Shown here piece by piece: positions 1 to 6,189 of a DNA stretch of 6,714 nucleotides (its first letter is position 1; each line of letters begins with the position of its first letter). The DNA comes from an uncultured Pseudomonadales bacterium (GTDB lineage Bacteria > Pseudomonadota > Gammaproteobacteria > Pseudomonadales > Cellvibrionaceae): NCBI GenBank assembly GCA_938048505.1, contig CALIUX010000178.1, positions 1 through 6,714 of the forward strand, read 5' to 3'. The notes beneath the pieces were generated by a model. The model was given only the letters and a program-made list of their open reading frames with translations, made no database searches and was not told the origin of the DNA. A program made the translations under genes and the position numbers.

Positions 1-551
1 CGCGACGCTTCATCGCTCTCAGGTAAAGTACTTAAATGGCTGTCGAGGTGCTCGCACACTTGCTCTTCTGTTGCGGCAACAAAACCTAAACTTAAGCGGT
101 CACTTAATAATCCGGCTCCAGCACCTATTCCAAGAGAAAGCCCGTACCAGAGCGGGTTGAGCTTGCTGGGTGATGCTTGTAACTGATTCAGCCGCGTTTG
201 GCACCAAGCGAGGTGGTCTTCCTCTTCTGTTGCCGCGTGCTCCATTTCTTGGCGGACTTTGGGGAGTTTAGCGGTCAGAGCTTGGCCTTGATAGAGTGCC
301 TGGGCGCAGACTTCTCCGGTATGATTAACACGCATCAACCCTGCACTGTGCTCCCGCTCTTCTGTGCTCAGGTGGTCGCAGCCTTGAAGAGTTTCGTCAA
401 GTGATGAAGCGGGATTCTCTCTGACGCTAGAGGTTTTGTTGGCACAGAGTGTTTGTGCAATCGTATCGATTTGCATAATCGCTTTGTCGATACCGGTTAA
501 GCAGCGAAGCGGCGTTTCATTAGAAGCGTATGTTGAGCTTTTTCCCAGCAT
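1..551 (-). CDS. coq7: Coq7-type 3-demethoxyubiquinol hydroxylase (partial, C-terminus outside window)
   Basis: Coq7 is a di-iron monooxygenase that hydroxylates the benzoquinol ring late in ubiquinone synthesis, at the inner membrane; it replaces the flavoprotein UbiF in many proteobacteria. I translated the minus strand from ATG at 551-549 and it stays open for 183 codons to the window edge. Family signatures are clear: [20 protein letters not shown] at residues 73-92 (Glu80 is the first iron ligand), EEEDHLAW with Glu110 and His113, and [13 protein letters not shown] at 157-169 with Glu162. The last ligand pair (ExxH) lies in the missing C-terminal part, about 35-40 residues judging by family length. 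The residues before the first ligand align loosely with the Pseudomonas N-terminus, which supports this start. A ribosome binding site AGAGGT (plus-strand 560-565) sits 8 nt upstream. The gene is divergent from the AAA ATPase gene. Identification is very secure. Confidence 0.95.
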   Translation of the reverse strand, partial: MLGKSSTYASNETPLRCLTGIDKAIMQIDTIAQTLCANKTSSVRENPASSLDETLQGCDHLSTEEREHSAGLMRVNHTGEVCAQALYQGQALTAKLPKVRQEMEHAATEEEDHLAWCQTRLNQLQASPSKLNPLWYGLSLGIGAGAGLLSDRLSLGFVAATEEQVCEHLDSHLSTLPESDEAS

Positions 552-783
552 GATAATTGACCTCTGGATAGAACTTTTTAGAGATGGAAAGCATCTGTTG
601 GGACAAAACAGAATAATCCGTATACGAACCGAACCTATGCTAACCCGCTAGGCAAGAAAGTCAGTAGATAAACTAAATAGGCAAGCTAAAAAGTATTGCA
701 CGATTAGCCTTAGCTGATTAATTTATTTTAACAGTGACAATGCTAATCCTCTATGATTGGAGCCAATAAGGAGAGAGTATCCA
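552..783. promoter_or_regulatory. Divergent intergenic region between coq7 and the AAA ATPase gene
   Basis: Both neighbouring genes read outward, so promoters for each must lie here. The right half is AT-rich. I see a perfect inverted repeat, GATTAGC (702-708) and GCTAATC (742-748), separated by 33 nt, which could be an operator or a long-loop hairpin. TTGCAC at 696-701 is a passable -35 box for the rightward gene, but only a poor -10 (TAATTT, 719-724) follows at 17 nt. I found no convincing sigma-70 pair for coq7. No ORF here looks real. Confidence 0.4.
768..775 (+). promoter_or_regulatory. Ribosome binding site that decides the AAA ATPase start
   Basis: AAGGAGAG is a near-ideal Shine-Dalgarno sequence, and it lies 8 nt before TTG at 784. 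The frame also has a TTG at 757, but that codon has no ribosome binding site, and the Shine-Dalgarno would then fall inside the coding sequence. An in-frame TGA at 754-756 excludes any earlier start, and the ATG at 753 is in another frame. Confidence 0.7.
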
Positions 784-2253
784 TTGCAGCAGCGTGATTT
801 ACAGTTACTTTTACAGGGCAAATCATCCCTCGTTATTGTTGAGACATTTGATGAGTCTAAAGCACTTGAACTCTTGAATGCTTTTTTTCGATCTGATCCT
901 GTACCACTTTATCAATGGACGCTAACTGACGGTATTCAGCGAGCCGGTTTGAGTGTTGTACGTAGTGAGGACGAAAGCGCTACGGCTGACCTTGAAAAAG
1001 CACTACGCCATATCAAATCGCAGCCGACGGCCAGTGCTTATGTGTTATGCGATGCCCATCATTTCATTGATGAGCCCAAGATCATTCGCCTTATTAAAGA
1101 TATTTTATTTAGCCCCTTTCCTGCGCATAAATTGATTTTACTCTCACATGCTATGACATTGCCCGCAGAGTTAGCGCGCCTTGCCGTCAATATCCCCGTT
1201 GCGGTGCCCAGCGATGATGAGATTATGCATCTTATTCGTGAGGAAGCCGAGTCATGGGCGCAAGAAAATGGCCGAGCCCGCATCAAAGTTGATAAATCCG
1301 CATTAGATGCCTTGATCAACTCTTTACGGGGTCTGCCGCATATGGACGTGCGTCGCTTGGTACGTGGCGCCATTTCAGATGATGGAGCCATCACACCCAA
1401 TGATGTGCCCAGCGTGAATAAAGCCAAATTTGAATTGATGAATATGGAGGGTGTTCTGCATTTTGAATATAACACCGCCAAACTCAGTGAGGTGGCTGGG
1501 CTGAAACAATTCAAAAAATGGCTGAATGAGCGCCGGATGGCATTTTTTGAAGCGGATCATGATATTCCAAAAGGGGTATTGTTATTAGGCGTGCAGGGCG
1601 GTGGAAAAAGCCTTGCGGCAAAAGCCGTAGCAGGCGTATGGGGTGTTCCTCTTTTACGCTTGGATATGGCGCAGCTGTTTAATAAATATATTGGCGAAAC
1701 AGAACGCAATTTGCGCCAAGCATTGATGCTTGCCGATACGCTTTCACCCTGTGTGTTATGGGTGGATGAGTTGGAAAAGGGGTTAGCTGAAAGTGATGCA
1801 GAAGGGGGCCTGAGTAAACGGATTTTAGGCACACTGCTAACGTGGATGAGTGAACGTCAAAGTCGTGTTTTTATTGTTGCAACCAGTAATAATATTCAGC
1901 TGCTGCCGGCAGAGTTGTTACGAAAAGGGCGTTTTGATGAAATATTTTTTGTTGACTTGCCGACTAAATCGACCCGCATGCATATTTTTAAAATTCACCT
2001 GCAAAAGCGTCAGCTCAAGCCAGAAGAATATGACCTCAGTGCTTTAGCCGATGGAAGTGAAGGGTTCACGGGCGCTGAAATAGAGCAAGCGGTTGTCTCG
2101 GCGGTATATAGCGCCAGTGCGCGTAAGCGCCTAGCTGATACCGGCATGATTTTGTCTGCGCTACGCAATACAAGACCCTTATCGGTTGTTATGGCAGAGC
2201 CTATTAATGCCTTGCGACGATGGGCAGATGAACGTGCCGTTAGTGCAGATTAA
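784..2253 (+). CDS. Ycf46-like AAA+ ATPase
   Basis: The 489-residue product (from TTG 784; 498 if TTG 757 is used) matches the Ycf46/AAA family known from cyanobacteria, plastids and scattered proteobacteria. Residues 1 to about 225 form a RecA-like domain without a P-loop but with the family pattern VLCDAHHFIDEP followed by LILLSHAMTLPAEL. The active AAA module follows: Walker A GVQGGGKS at 269-276 (the unusual Gly-Gly form typical of Ycf46), Walker B VLWVDE at 324-329, sensor 1 ATSNN at about 366-370, an RKGRFDE arginine-finger segment at 380-386, and a sensor 2 stretch GFTGAEIEQA at 427-436. All key catalytic residues are present, so ATP hydrolysis is likely; the substrate is unknown. There is no signal peptide or membrane helix, so it should be cytosolic. 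It is divergent from coq7 and followed after 93 bp by tapT. The family assignment is firm and the cellular role is not. Confidence 0.9.
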   Translation: MQQRDLQLLLQGKSSLVIVETFDESKALELLNAFFRSDPVPLYQWTLTDGIQRAGLSVVRSEDESATADLEKALRHIKSQPTASAYVLCDAHHFIDEPKIIRLIKDILFSPFPAHKLILLSHAMTLPAELARLAVNIPVAVPSDDEIMHLIREEAESWAQENGRARIKVDKSALDALINSLRGLPHMDVRRLVRGAISDDGAITPNDVPSVNKAKFELMNMEGVLHFEYNTAKLSEVAGLKQFKKWLNERRMAFFEADHDIPKGVLLLGVQGGGKSLAAKAVAGVWGVPLLRLDMAQLFNKYIGETERNLRQALMLADTLSPCVLWVDELEKGLAESDAEGGLSKRILGTLLTWMSERQSRVFIVATSNNIQLLPAELLRKGRFDEIFFVDLPTKSTRMHIFKIHLQKRQLKPEEYDLSALADGSEGFTGAEIEQAVVSAVYSASARKRLADTGMILSALRNTRPLSVVMAEPINALRRWADERAVSAD

Positions 2254-2276
2254 TTTGACTGATTAATCGAATAAAT

Positions 2277-2321
2277 AAACGACAGTATTAAAAACGATAG
2301 TACTCAAAACGACTGTGTTAA
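2277..2321. repeat. Three tandem 15-bp imperfect repeats upstream of tapT
   Basis: The units are AAACGACAGTATTAA (2277-2291), AAACGATAGTACTCA (2292-2306) and AAACGACTGTGTTAA (2307-2321). They are exactly 15 bp apart with no spacer, and AAACGA and the GT at unit positions 9-10 are invariant. They end 25 bp before the tapT ATG. They may be slippage-derived noise or an array of protein binding sites; the sequence cannot decide. Confidence 0.7.
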
Positions 2322-2346
2322 AAAAGGCTTGCTTCCCAGTATTTAT

Positions 2347-3153
2347 ATGAATGACTTCGCTGTAAATGATTCACCGCTGCTTGCTCCTCGCGCCAATGCT
2401 TTTACGCGCCTCAAGGTTCAGCGTTTAACGACAGCTAACAAGCCTTTTTTAGCGAGAGGCATAACCGTTAAGCGTTGCAGTGACTGTCAGCTAGCACGAT
2501 CGTACTGTATTTGCCCTTGGTTGCAGGCTTTTGAGGGGGAGATGGCGCTTGAGGTCATTTTGCTGATGCACCGTGATGAGATTCTTAAACCAACGAATAC
2601 TGGCCGTTTAATTGCTAATGCATTCCCACATGACTGTAAAGCTTTTGAGTGGTCGCGCTTATCACCACCACCAGAACTTCTCACGATTCTTGCTGATTCT
2701 TCACGACAATGTGCCGTGGTGTATCCCGCAGGAGAAAATCGCGAAATATTAAATATTGCATCAGATGATGCGCGATCAACTGCCGCACCATCTAGCCAGC
2801 CTTATCTTGATGAGGTGAATAAAAAACGCTTGCTGACGGTGATTTTACTGGATGGTACTTGGCGTCAAGCGGCTCGTATGATGAACCATAGTCATTGGTT
2901 AAAGTCGGTTCCAGTTCTTCCATTGTTGGATGTTGAGCAGGCAGAATATAAAATGCGTAAAGCGAGTGACGGTGAGCGATTGGCAACCGCTGAGGCCTGC
3001 GCAGCGCTATTGCAGCAATTGGGGCGTGACAAGGCTGCTCACCATTTAAAGCAACTTTTTCAGGTTTTTAATCATCATTACAGCGCATCACGTGCATGTA
3101 CAAAAGTGAGCGTAACGGATGCACACTATTATTTTGGGTGCTTACCGGTTTAA
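2347..3153 (+). CDS. tapT: tRNA-uridine aminocarboxypropyltransferase (DTW-domain protein, YfiP type)
   Basis: TapT transfers the 3-amino-3-carboxypropyl group of S-adenosylmethionine to N3 of U47 in the tRNA variable loop, giving acp3U47. From ATG 2347 the protein has 268 residues. The N-terminal KPFLARGITVKRC segment and the cysteine cluster C44-x2-C47-x6-C54-x-C56 match the zinc-binding head of E. coli YfiP. KPTNTGRLIANAFP followed by FEWSR and then LLDGTW (Asp169, Thr171, Trp172, the DTW signature) define the catalytic SPOUT-like domain. It is longer than E. coli YfiP (about 230 residues), partly through a polar low-complexity insert (STAAPSSQPY, about residues 145-154) before the DTW strand. 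A TTG at 2329 is in frame, but neither start has a good ribosome binding site; I prefer the ATG. Identification of the family is secure. Confidence 0.9.
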   Translation: MNDFAVNDSPLLAPRANAFTRLKVQRLTTANKPFLARGITVKRCSDCQLARSYCICPWLQAFEGEMALEVILLMHRDEILKPTNTGRLIANAFPHDCKAFEWSRLSPPPELLTILADSSRQCAVVYPAGENREILNIASDDARSTAAPSSQPYLDEVNKKRLLTVILLDGTWRQAARMMNHSHWLKSVPVLPLLDVEQAEYKMRKASDGERLATAEACAALLQQLGRDKAAHHLKQLFQVFNHHYSASRACTKVSVTDAHYYFGCLPV

Positions 3154-3184
3154 CGTATTCTGGTCTTGATTTTTATCTGAATAC

Positions 3185-3225
3185 AGCAATGCTGTGATGA
3201 CTACACATTGCTTTTCTTTTCTTTT
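3185..3225 (+). terminator. Putative intrinsic terminator after tapT
   Basis: AGCAATG (3185-3191) pairs perfectly with CATTGCT (3206-3212). After a single bulged C, TGT (3193-3195) pairs with ACA (3203-3205), leaving a 7-nt loop. A T-rich run interrupted by single C residues follows directly (3212-3226). It lies 31 nt after the tapT stop. The stem is not GC-rich, so efficiency is uncertain. An alternative small hairpin, ACAGC/GCTGT (3183-3187 and 3191-3195), uses the same left arm. Confidence 0.5.
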
Positions 3226-3262
3226 TGTTTTTACTGTTGTTTTTTATATCTAGAGATGTTGA

Positions 3263-4549
3263 ATGTCTAAACTTGCTCCTCGTAACAAAAAATCGAGCCA
3301 TAAAACGAGTCATAAAAAAAGCCGCTTGCCGTCGCGAGGTATGGGCCGATCTCATAATACACCTTTCCATAAGCTTGAAAATACAGAGTTTGAAGGTGTG
3401 GTTAGAGATGTGACAACTCATGGTAAAGGCGTGGTAGAGCATCCTTCTGGCTTAGCGGTTTTTGTGCCGTTGGTTTGGTTGAATGAGTTTGTGAAAGTAC
3501 GCATTCAACGTGTCAAAAAGCAATTTGCAGAAGGCGAATTAGTTTCTGTCATTAAGGCACACCCTGAACGTATTGAACCTCGCTGCGAATATTTTCGTGC
3601 GTCTCCTGCTTGCGGAGGCTGCACTTGGCAGTTTGTTAGCTATGACGCCCAACTAGAGGTTAAACAGCAGTGGGTTAAAAAAGCTTTTGCCCATGTGATA
3701 AATGACACTGTTGTCGCGCCTATTTGGGGGAGTGATAAGCCTTGGTACTATCGTAATCGCGCTGAGTTTAAATTTGATGGCGTTAAGTTGGGCTATTTGT
3801 CGAGTCAATCAAACCATCTTATTCATATCAAGGACTGCCCCGTTTTAGATGACAAGATGACAGAGCATCTTGGCCACCTTCTTGAGTTCCTACCTGCGCT
3901 GGCCTCGGGTGATATGGCATCAGAAGATGCGATTACCGCAAAAAAAGCCAGCCCTAAAAAGCCAGCTCTTATTGCTGTAGATAGTGACATGGCAGTAGGG
4001 CAGCCGCGTTTCAATCAGAGGCTTGATTTTCGTCAAACAAATGATGGGCAAAATCAACGATTAAAACAATGGTTACGCCAAGTGCTGAGCGTTTGCTCTC
4101 GTCAAAGCCCAATTGTTGAGTTGTTTTCGGGTGCGGGTAATTTCACTGAAGTATTGGTGGATGAAGGCTTTGAGCAAATTGTTGCGGCAGAATTTTCTGC
4201 CTCTGCGATTGAAATGCTTAACGCCAAACAGCTGCAGGGCGTGACGGGGCGGGTTGCGGATCTCTTTGATGAGAAGGCATTATCACGCTTATGTCGAGAT
4301 GTTTCCCAAGCTGAAACACTCGTGCTTGACCCTCCAAGAGAAGGCTTGCTCTGTATCGAACCATTACTCGCTCACAAGCATATCAAGTGTATTGCCTATA
4401 TTTCATGTAACTTGGCAACATGCCAGCGTGATGTAAAGCGCTTTGTGGAAGCCGGCTTTTCTTGTGTAAATGTGCAACCTGTTGACATGTTCCCGCAAAC
4501 CCCTCATCTTGAATTATGTGTTTTGCTAACGCGTCCAAGCGGCAGTTAA
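3263..4549 (+). CDS. RlmD-like (TrmA/RumA family) SAM-dependent RNA m5U methyltransferase
   Basis: Enzymes of this family methylate C5 of a uridine in rRNA or tRNA. The 428-residue protein starts with a very basic tail (residues 1-35), then a TRAM RNA-binding domain (about 40-100). Cys108, Cys117, Cys120 and Cys192 correspond to the four iron-sulfur ligands of RumA/RlmD. The methyltransferase domain has the FRQTN motif (256-260), SAM motif I VELFSGAGNF (285-294), LDPPREG with Asp356, the SCN motif with nucleophile Cys382, and PHLE with general base Glu417. All catalytic residues are therefore intact. The stretch between Cys192 and the FRQTN motif is about 35-40 residues shorter than in E. coli RlmD as I recall it, and holds a lysine/alanine-rich linker. 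Target U1939 of 23S rRNA is thus only one possibility, so I give no symbol. ATG 3263 has a weak TAGAGA ribosome binding site. A probable terminator precedes the gene. Confidence 0.85.
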   Translation: MSKLAPRNKKSSHKTSHKKSRLPSRGMGRSHNTPFHKLENTEFEGVVRDVTTHGKGVVEHPSGLAVFVPLVWLNEFVKVRIQRVKKQFAEGELVSVIKAHPERIEPRCEYFRASPACGGCTWQFVSYDAQLEVKQQWVKKAFAHVINDTVVAPIWGSDKPWYYRNRAEFKFDGVKLGYLSSQSNHLIHIKDCPVLDDKMTEHLGHLLEFLPALASGDMASEDAITAKKASPKKPALIAVDSDMAVGQPRFNQRLDFRQTNDGQNQRLKQWLRQVLSVCSRQSPIVELFSGAGNFTEVLVDEGFEQIVAAEFSASAIEMLNAKQLQGVTGRVADLFDEKALSRLCRDVSQAETLVLDPPREGLLCIEPLLAHKHIKCIAYISCNLATCQRDVKRFVEAGFSCVNVQPVDMFPQTPHLELCVLLTRPSGS

Positions 4550-4568
4550 GACTTGTTTAAGGCTTAAC
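4545..4568 (+). repeat. Hairpin overlapping the stop codon of the RlmD-like gene
   Basis: GTTAAG (4545-4550) pairs with CTTAAC (4563-4568), and after a single A/G mismatch CTT (4552-4554) pairs with AAG (4559-4561), leaving a GTTT tetraloop. The left arm contains the TAA stop (4547-4549). No T-run follows, so it is not a standard intrinsic terminator on the plus strand; it may protect or process the mRNA. The right arm can also pair with later GTTAAG copies at 4596-4601 and 4601-4606. Confidence 0.45.
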
Positions 4569-4615
4569 AGTTAAAGCGTAAGTAAAACGTAGAGAGTTAA
4601 GTTAAGAGTTGAGTT

Positions 4616-5314
4616 ATGGCGCATTTGCATGCCAGTTTAGAATCCATTTCTTTCCTGTTTAAGCCTTCAAGTCGGCGTAAAACATTAGCGATAAAAGTAA
4701 AATATGAGCAAGTTGTAGTCGCTTTCCCTAGCTCTGCCACGCAGCAAGAGGTTTATCATTGGGTGAACAAACATCGTGATTGGATTCTTAAACACGTTGA
4801 CTCTCAGCCTTCTTTGCAGCAAAGCAAACCTTATACGCTTGAGAGTGAATTACGTTGGCGCGGCAAACGTACTTCCTTTAATCAATTGCACTGTACCGTT
4901 TTGGGAGAGTGCTTGGGGTTAGATGAGGCTTTTTTTGAGCAGCCTTTGCCTCAGCAAAAGCAACGCTTGCTGGCAGTTTGTGCCCAGTATGCTTCTAAGC
5001 GATTCCCTCTCAGGTTAGCGGTATATGAAGAAAAGCTGGGCCTATATTCTAAAAAGCTAAAACTGCGGCCTTATAAAAGCCGTTGGGGGAGTTGTCGCTC
5101 AAGTGGGGAAGTCGCGCTGAATACCCTTTTGGCAATGGCACCTGATTCGGTGTTGGACTATGTTGTTGTTCATGAGCTTTGCCATTTAAAACATCCAAAC
5201 CATTCATTTCACTTTTGGCATGAAGTAGAACGTATAATACCTACTGATGCGATTCATGTTGCTAAGCAGTGGCTGAATGAGCATGGCAATGAACTTATTC
5301 ATCTCTATCGGTAA
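4616..5314 (+). CDS. YgjP-type (DUF45, M48-like) zinc metalloprotein
   Basis: The 232-residue protein belongs to the YgjP/WLM-like metallopeptidase group. The zinc site is HELCH at residues 186-190 followed by His196 (HExxHx5H), then HFW at 199-201; Glu187 would be the catalytic base. The upstream family block KSRWGSC (about 154-160) is intact. The N-terminal half begins with a beta-rich segment (SSRRKTLAIKV) and then WVNKHRDWI, also typical. There is no signal peptide, so it should be cytosolic. The natural substrate is unsettled: peptidase activity is inferred from the fold, and E. coli YgjP is listed, as I recall, as a UTP pyrophosphatase. The ATG at 4616 has a modest AAGAG ribosome binding site (4604-4608). 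It lies 66 bp after the RlmD-like gene and 11 bp before trmB, suggesting one operon. Confidence 0.88.
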   Translation: MAHLHASLESISFLFKPSSRRKTLAIKVKYEQVVVAFPSSATQQEVYHWVNKHRDWILKHVDSQPSLQQSKPYTLESELRWRGKRTSFNQLHCTVLGECLGLDEAFFEQPLPQQKQRLLAVCAQYASKRFPLRLAVYEEKLGLYSKKLKLRPYKSRWGSCRSSGEVALNTLLAMAPDSVLDYVVVHELCHLKHPNHSFHFWHEVERIIPTDAIHVAKQWLNEHGNELIHLYR

Positions 5315-5325
5315 ATAAAAAGATT

Positions 5326-6027
5326 ATGATTGTGAAGCCCCAATTTAAAGATAAGTCTATTCGAAGTTTTGTCATACGAGGCGGTCGTATGACAGAGGGG
5401 CAGCAAGCCGCCTTTGATGAGTGGTGGCCAGTCTATGGACTGTCGCTCTATGATGGTTTGGAAGCCACAAAAGCTATTTTTGCGCAAAATAAACCCGTAG
5501 TCGTCGAAATTGGCTTTGGAATGGGTGACTCTCTGCTCGCAATGGCTCAGAATACGCCTAATATATTTTTTATCGGTATTGAAGTGCACCCACCTGGTGT
5601 AGGACGTTTGATCAATGAAGCAGGTAAGCGCGATTTGAAAAACTTGGCTGTCTTTATGGCGGATGCAACAGATGTGCTAACAGATTGCTTTGAAGATGGC
5701 AGTATTGACCGCTTGCAGTTATTTTTCCCTGATCCTTGGCATAAAAAAAAGCACAATAAGCGCCGTATAGTTCAGAGCCAGTTTGTGTCAACCATTGCGA
5801 CCAAGCTGAAAGATCAAGGTGTTTTTCATATGGCAACGGACTGGGAGCCTTATGCTGAGTATATGGTAGAGATTATGTCTGAGGCCGAGCAATATACTAA
5901 TCAAGCAGGTTCGGCCATTTATTCTGTTGCACCAGACTACCGGCCTAAAACGAAATTTGAAAAGCGTGGCGAAAAACTTGGTCATGGTGTTTGGGATTTG
6001 CTGTACGAAAAACATACGAGTCAATAA
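5326..6027 (+). CDS. trmB: tRNA (guanine-N7)-methyltransferase TrmB
   Basis: TrmB uses SAM to form m7G46 in the tRNA variable loop. The 233-residue length is normal for the bacterial enzyme. Signatures in order: a GGRMTEGQQ segment in the N-terminal part, SAM motif I EIGFGMGDS starting at Glu61, GIEVH for the adenosyl-binding acidic residue, FPDPWHKKKHNKRR at about 134-147 with the catalytic Asp136, ATDWEPYAEYM with Asp172, and the C-terminal TKFEKRGEKLGHGVWDL block (from Thr209), which helps bind SAM and tRNA. Nothing is missing. It starts 11 bp after the YgjP-type gene with no clear Shine-Dalgarno (only AAAAAGATT), so translation may depend on coupling to that gene. No convincing terminator follows its stop. 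Confidence 0.96.
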   Translation: MIVKPQFKDKSIRSFVIRGGRMTEGQQAAFDEWWPVYGLSLYDGLEATKAIFAQNKPVVVEIGFGMGDSLLAMAQNTPNIFFIGIEVHPPGVGRLINEAGKRDLKNLAVFMADATDVLTDCFEDGSIDRLQLFFPDPWHKKKHNKRRIVQSQFVSTIATKLKDQGVFHMATDWEPYAEYMVEIMSEAEQYTNQAGSAIYSVAPDYRPKTKFEKRGEKLGHGVWDLLYEKHTSQ

Positions 6028-6074
6028 CTTTTTACCTGTCCGTACGTTAAGGGTATATTCAGTCTTTAAGCCCT

Positions 6075-6116
6075 TATAATGACAATAGTTGTAATGTCAT
6101 ATATTGAGTGTATAAA
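6075..6116 (+). promoter_or_regulatory. Candidate promoter boxes for the outer-membrane protein gene
   Basis: Two -10-like boxes are visible. TATAAT at 6075-6080 is a perfect consensus but lacks a recognisable -35 at the right distance. TATAAA at 6111-6116 has TTGTAA (6089-6094) 16 nt upstream, a reasonable sigma-70 pair. Either gives a leader of about 70-110 nt before the ATG at 6196. Start sites are not known. Confidence 0.4.
6079..6100. repeat. Inverted repeat in the promoter region of the outer-membrane protein gene
   Basis: ATGACA (6079-6084) and TGTCAT (6095-6100) are perfect inverted copies with a 10-nt spacer, a 22-bp span that would suit a dimeric regulator. It overlaps the end of the TATAAT box and covers the TTGTAA candidate -35. 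It could be an operator; no known consensus is recognised. Confidence 0.4.
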
Positions 6117-6139
6117 TCTTGATATATAAAGAATTTTAA

Positions 6140-6157
6140 ACCTACAACAAAGTAGGT
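6140..6157 (+). other. Stem-loop in the 5' leader of the outer-membrane protein mRNA
   Basis: ACCTAC (6140-6145) pairs with GTAGGT (6152-6157) around an AACAAA loop. Leader stem-loops that stabilise mRNA are known from ompA-type genes, so this may do the same; that is inference. The element lies 38 nt before the ATG, leaving the ribosome binding site free. No T-run follows directly, so I do not call it a terminator. Confidence 0.4.
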
Positions 6158-6184
6158 GCCTTAATTTAACCATTGGAAACATTT

Positions 6185-6189
6185 AGGAG
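6185..6189 (+). promoter_or_regulatory. Strong ribosome binding site of the outer-membrane protein gene
   Basis: AGGAG is followed by a 6-nt T-rich spacer and then ATG at 6196. It is one of the two best Shine-Dalgarno sequences in the window, which fits an abundant envelope protein, and it fixes the start. Confidence 0.75.

Noticed and set aside
198..651. Plus-strand open frames of 68 and 71 codons (198-404 and 436-651)
   Set aside because: They lie opposite or at the end of coq7, whose minus-strand translation matches a known family throughout. Their products resemble nothing and they lack ribosome binding sites.
1059..1832. Minus-strand open frames of 151 and 91 codons inside the AAA ATPase gene
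   Set aside because: The plus-strand frame carries all AAA motifs without a break. The antisense products have no recognisable domain and are best explained as shadow frames.
2255..2291. TTGACT at 2255-2260 as a -35 box for tapT
   Set aside because: No acceptable -10 box lies 15-19 nt downstream; the nearest one, TATTAA at 2286-2291, is 25 nt away.
2277..2321. CRISPR array
   Set aside because: The 15-bp units are contiguous without spacers and imperfect, so they cannot be CRISPR repeats.
3213..3250. Promoter for the RlmD-like gene in the T-rich stretch (TTGTTT 3225-3230, TATATC 3245-3250)
   Set aside because: The spacer is only 14 nt and transcription would begin almost at the start codon; the T-rich tract is better explained as the tail of the terminator.
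5305..6024. Minus-strand open frames of 60-94 codons opposite trmB
   Set aside because: trmB is complete and conserved on the plus strand; these frames overlap it almost fully and show no family signature.
6048..6076. Possible terminator TAAGGG / CCCTTA after trmB
   Set aside because: The loop is 17 nt, the stem only 6 bp and no T-run follows; the right arm merges into a TATAAT promoter-like box.
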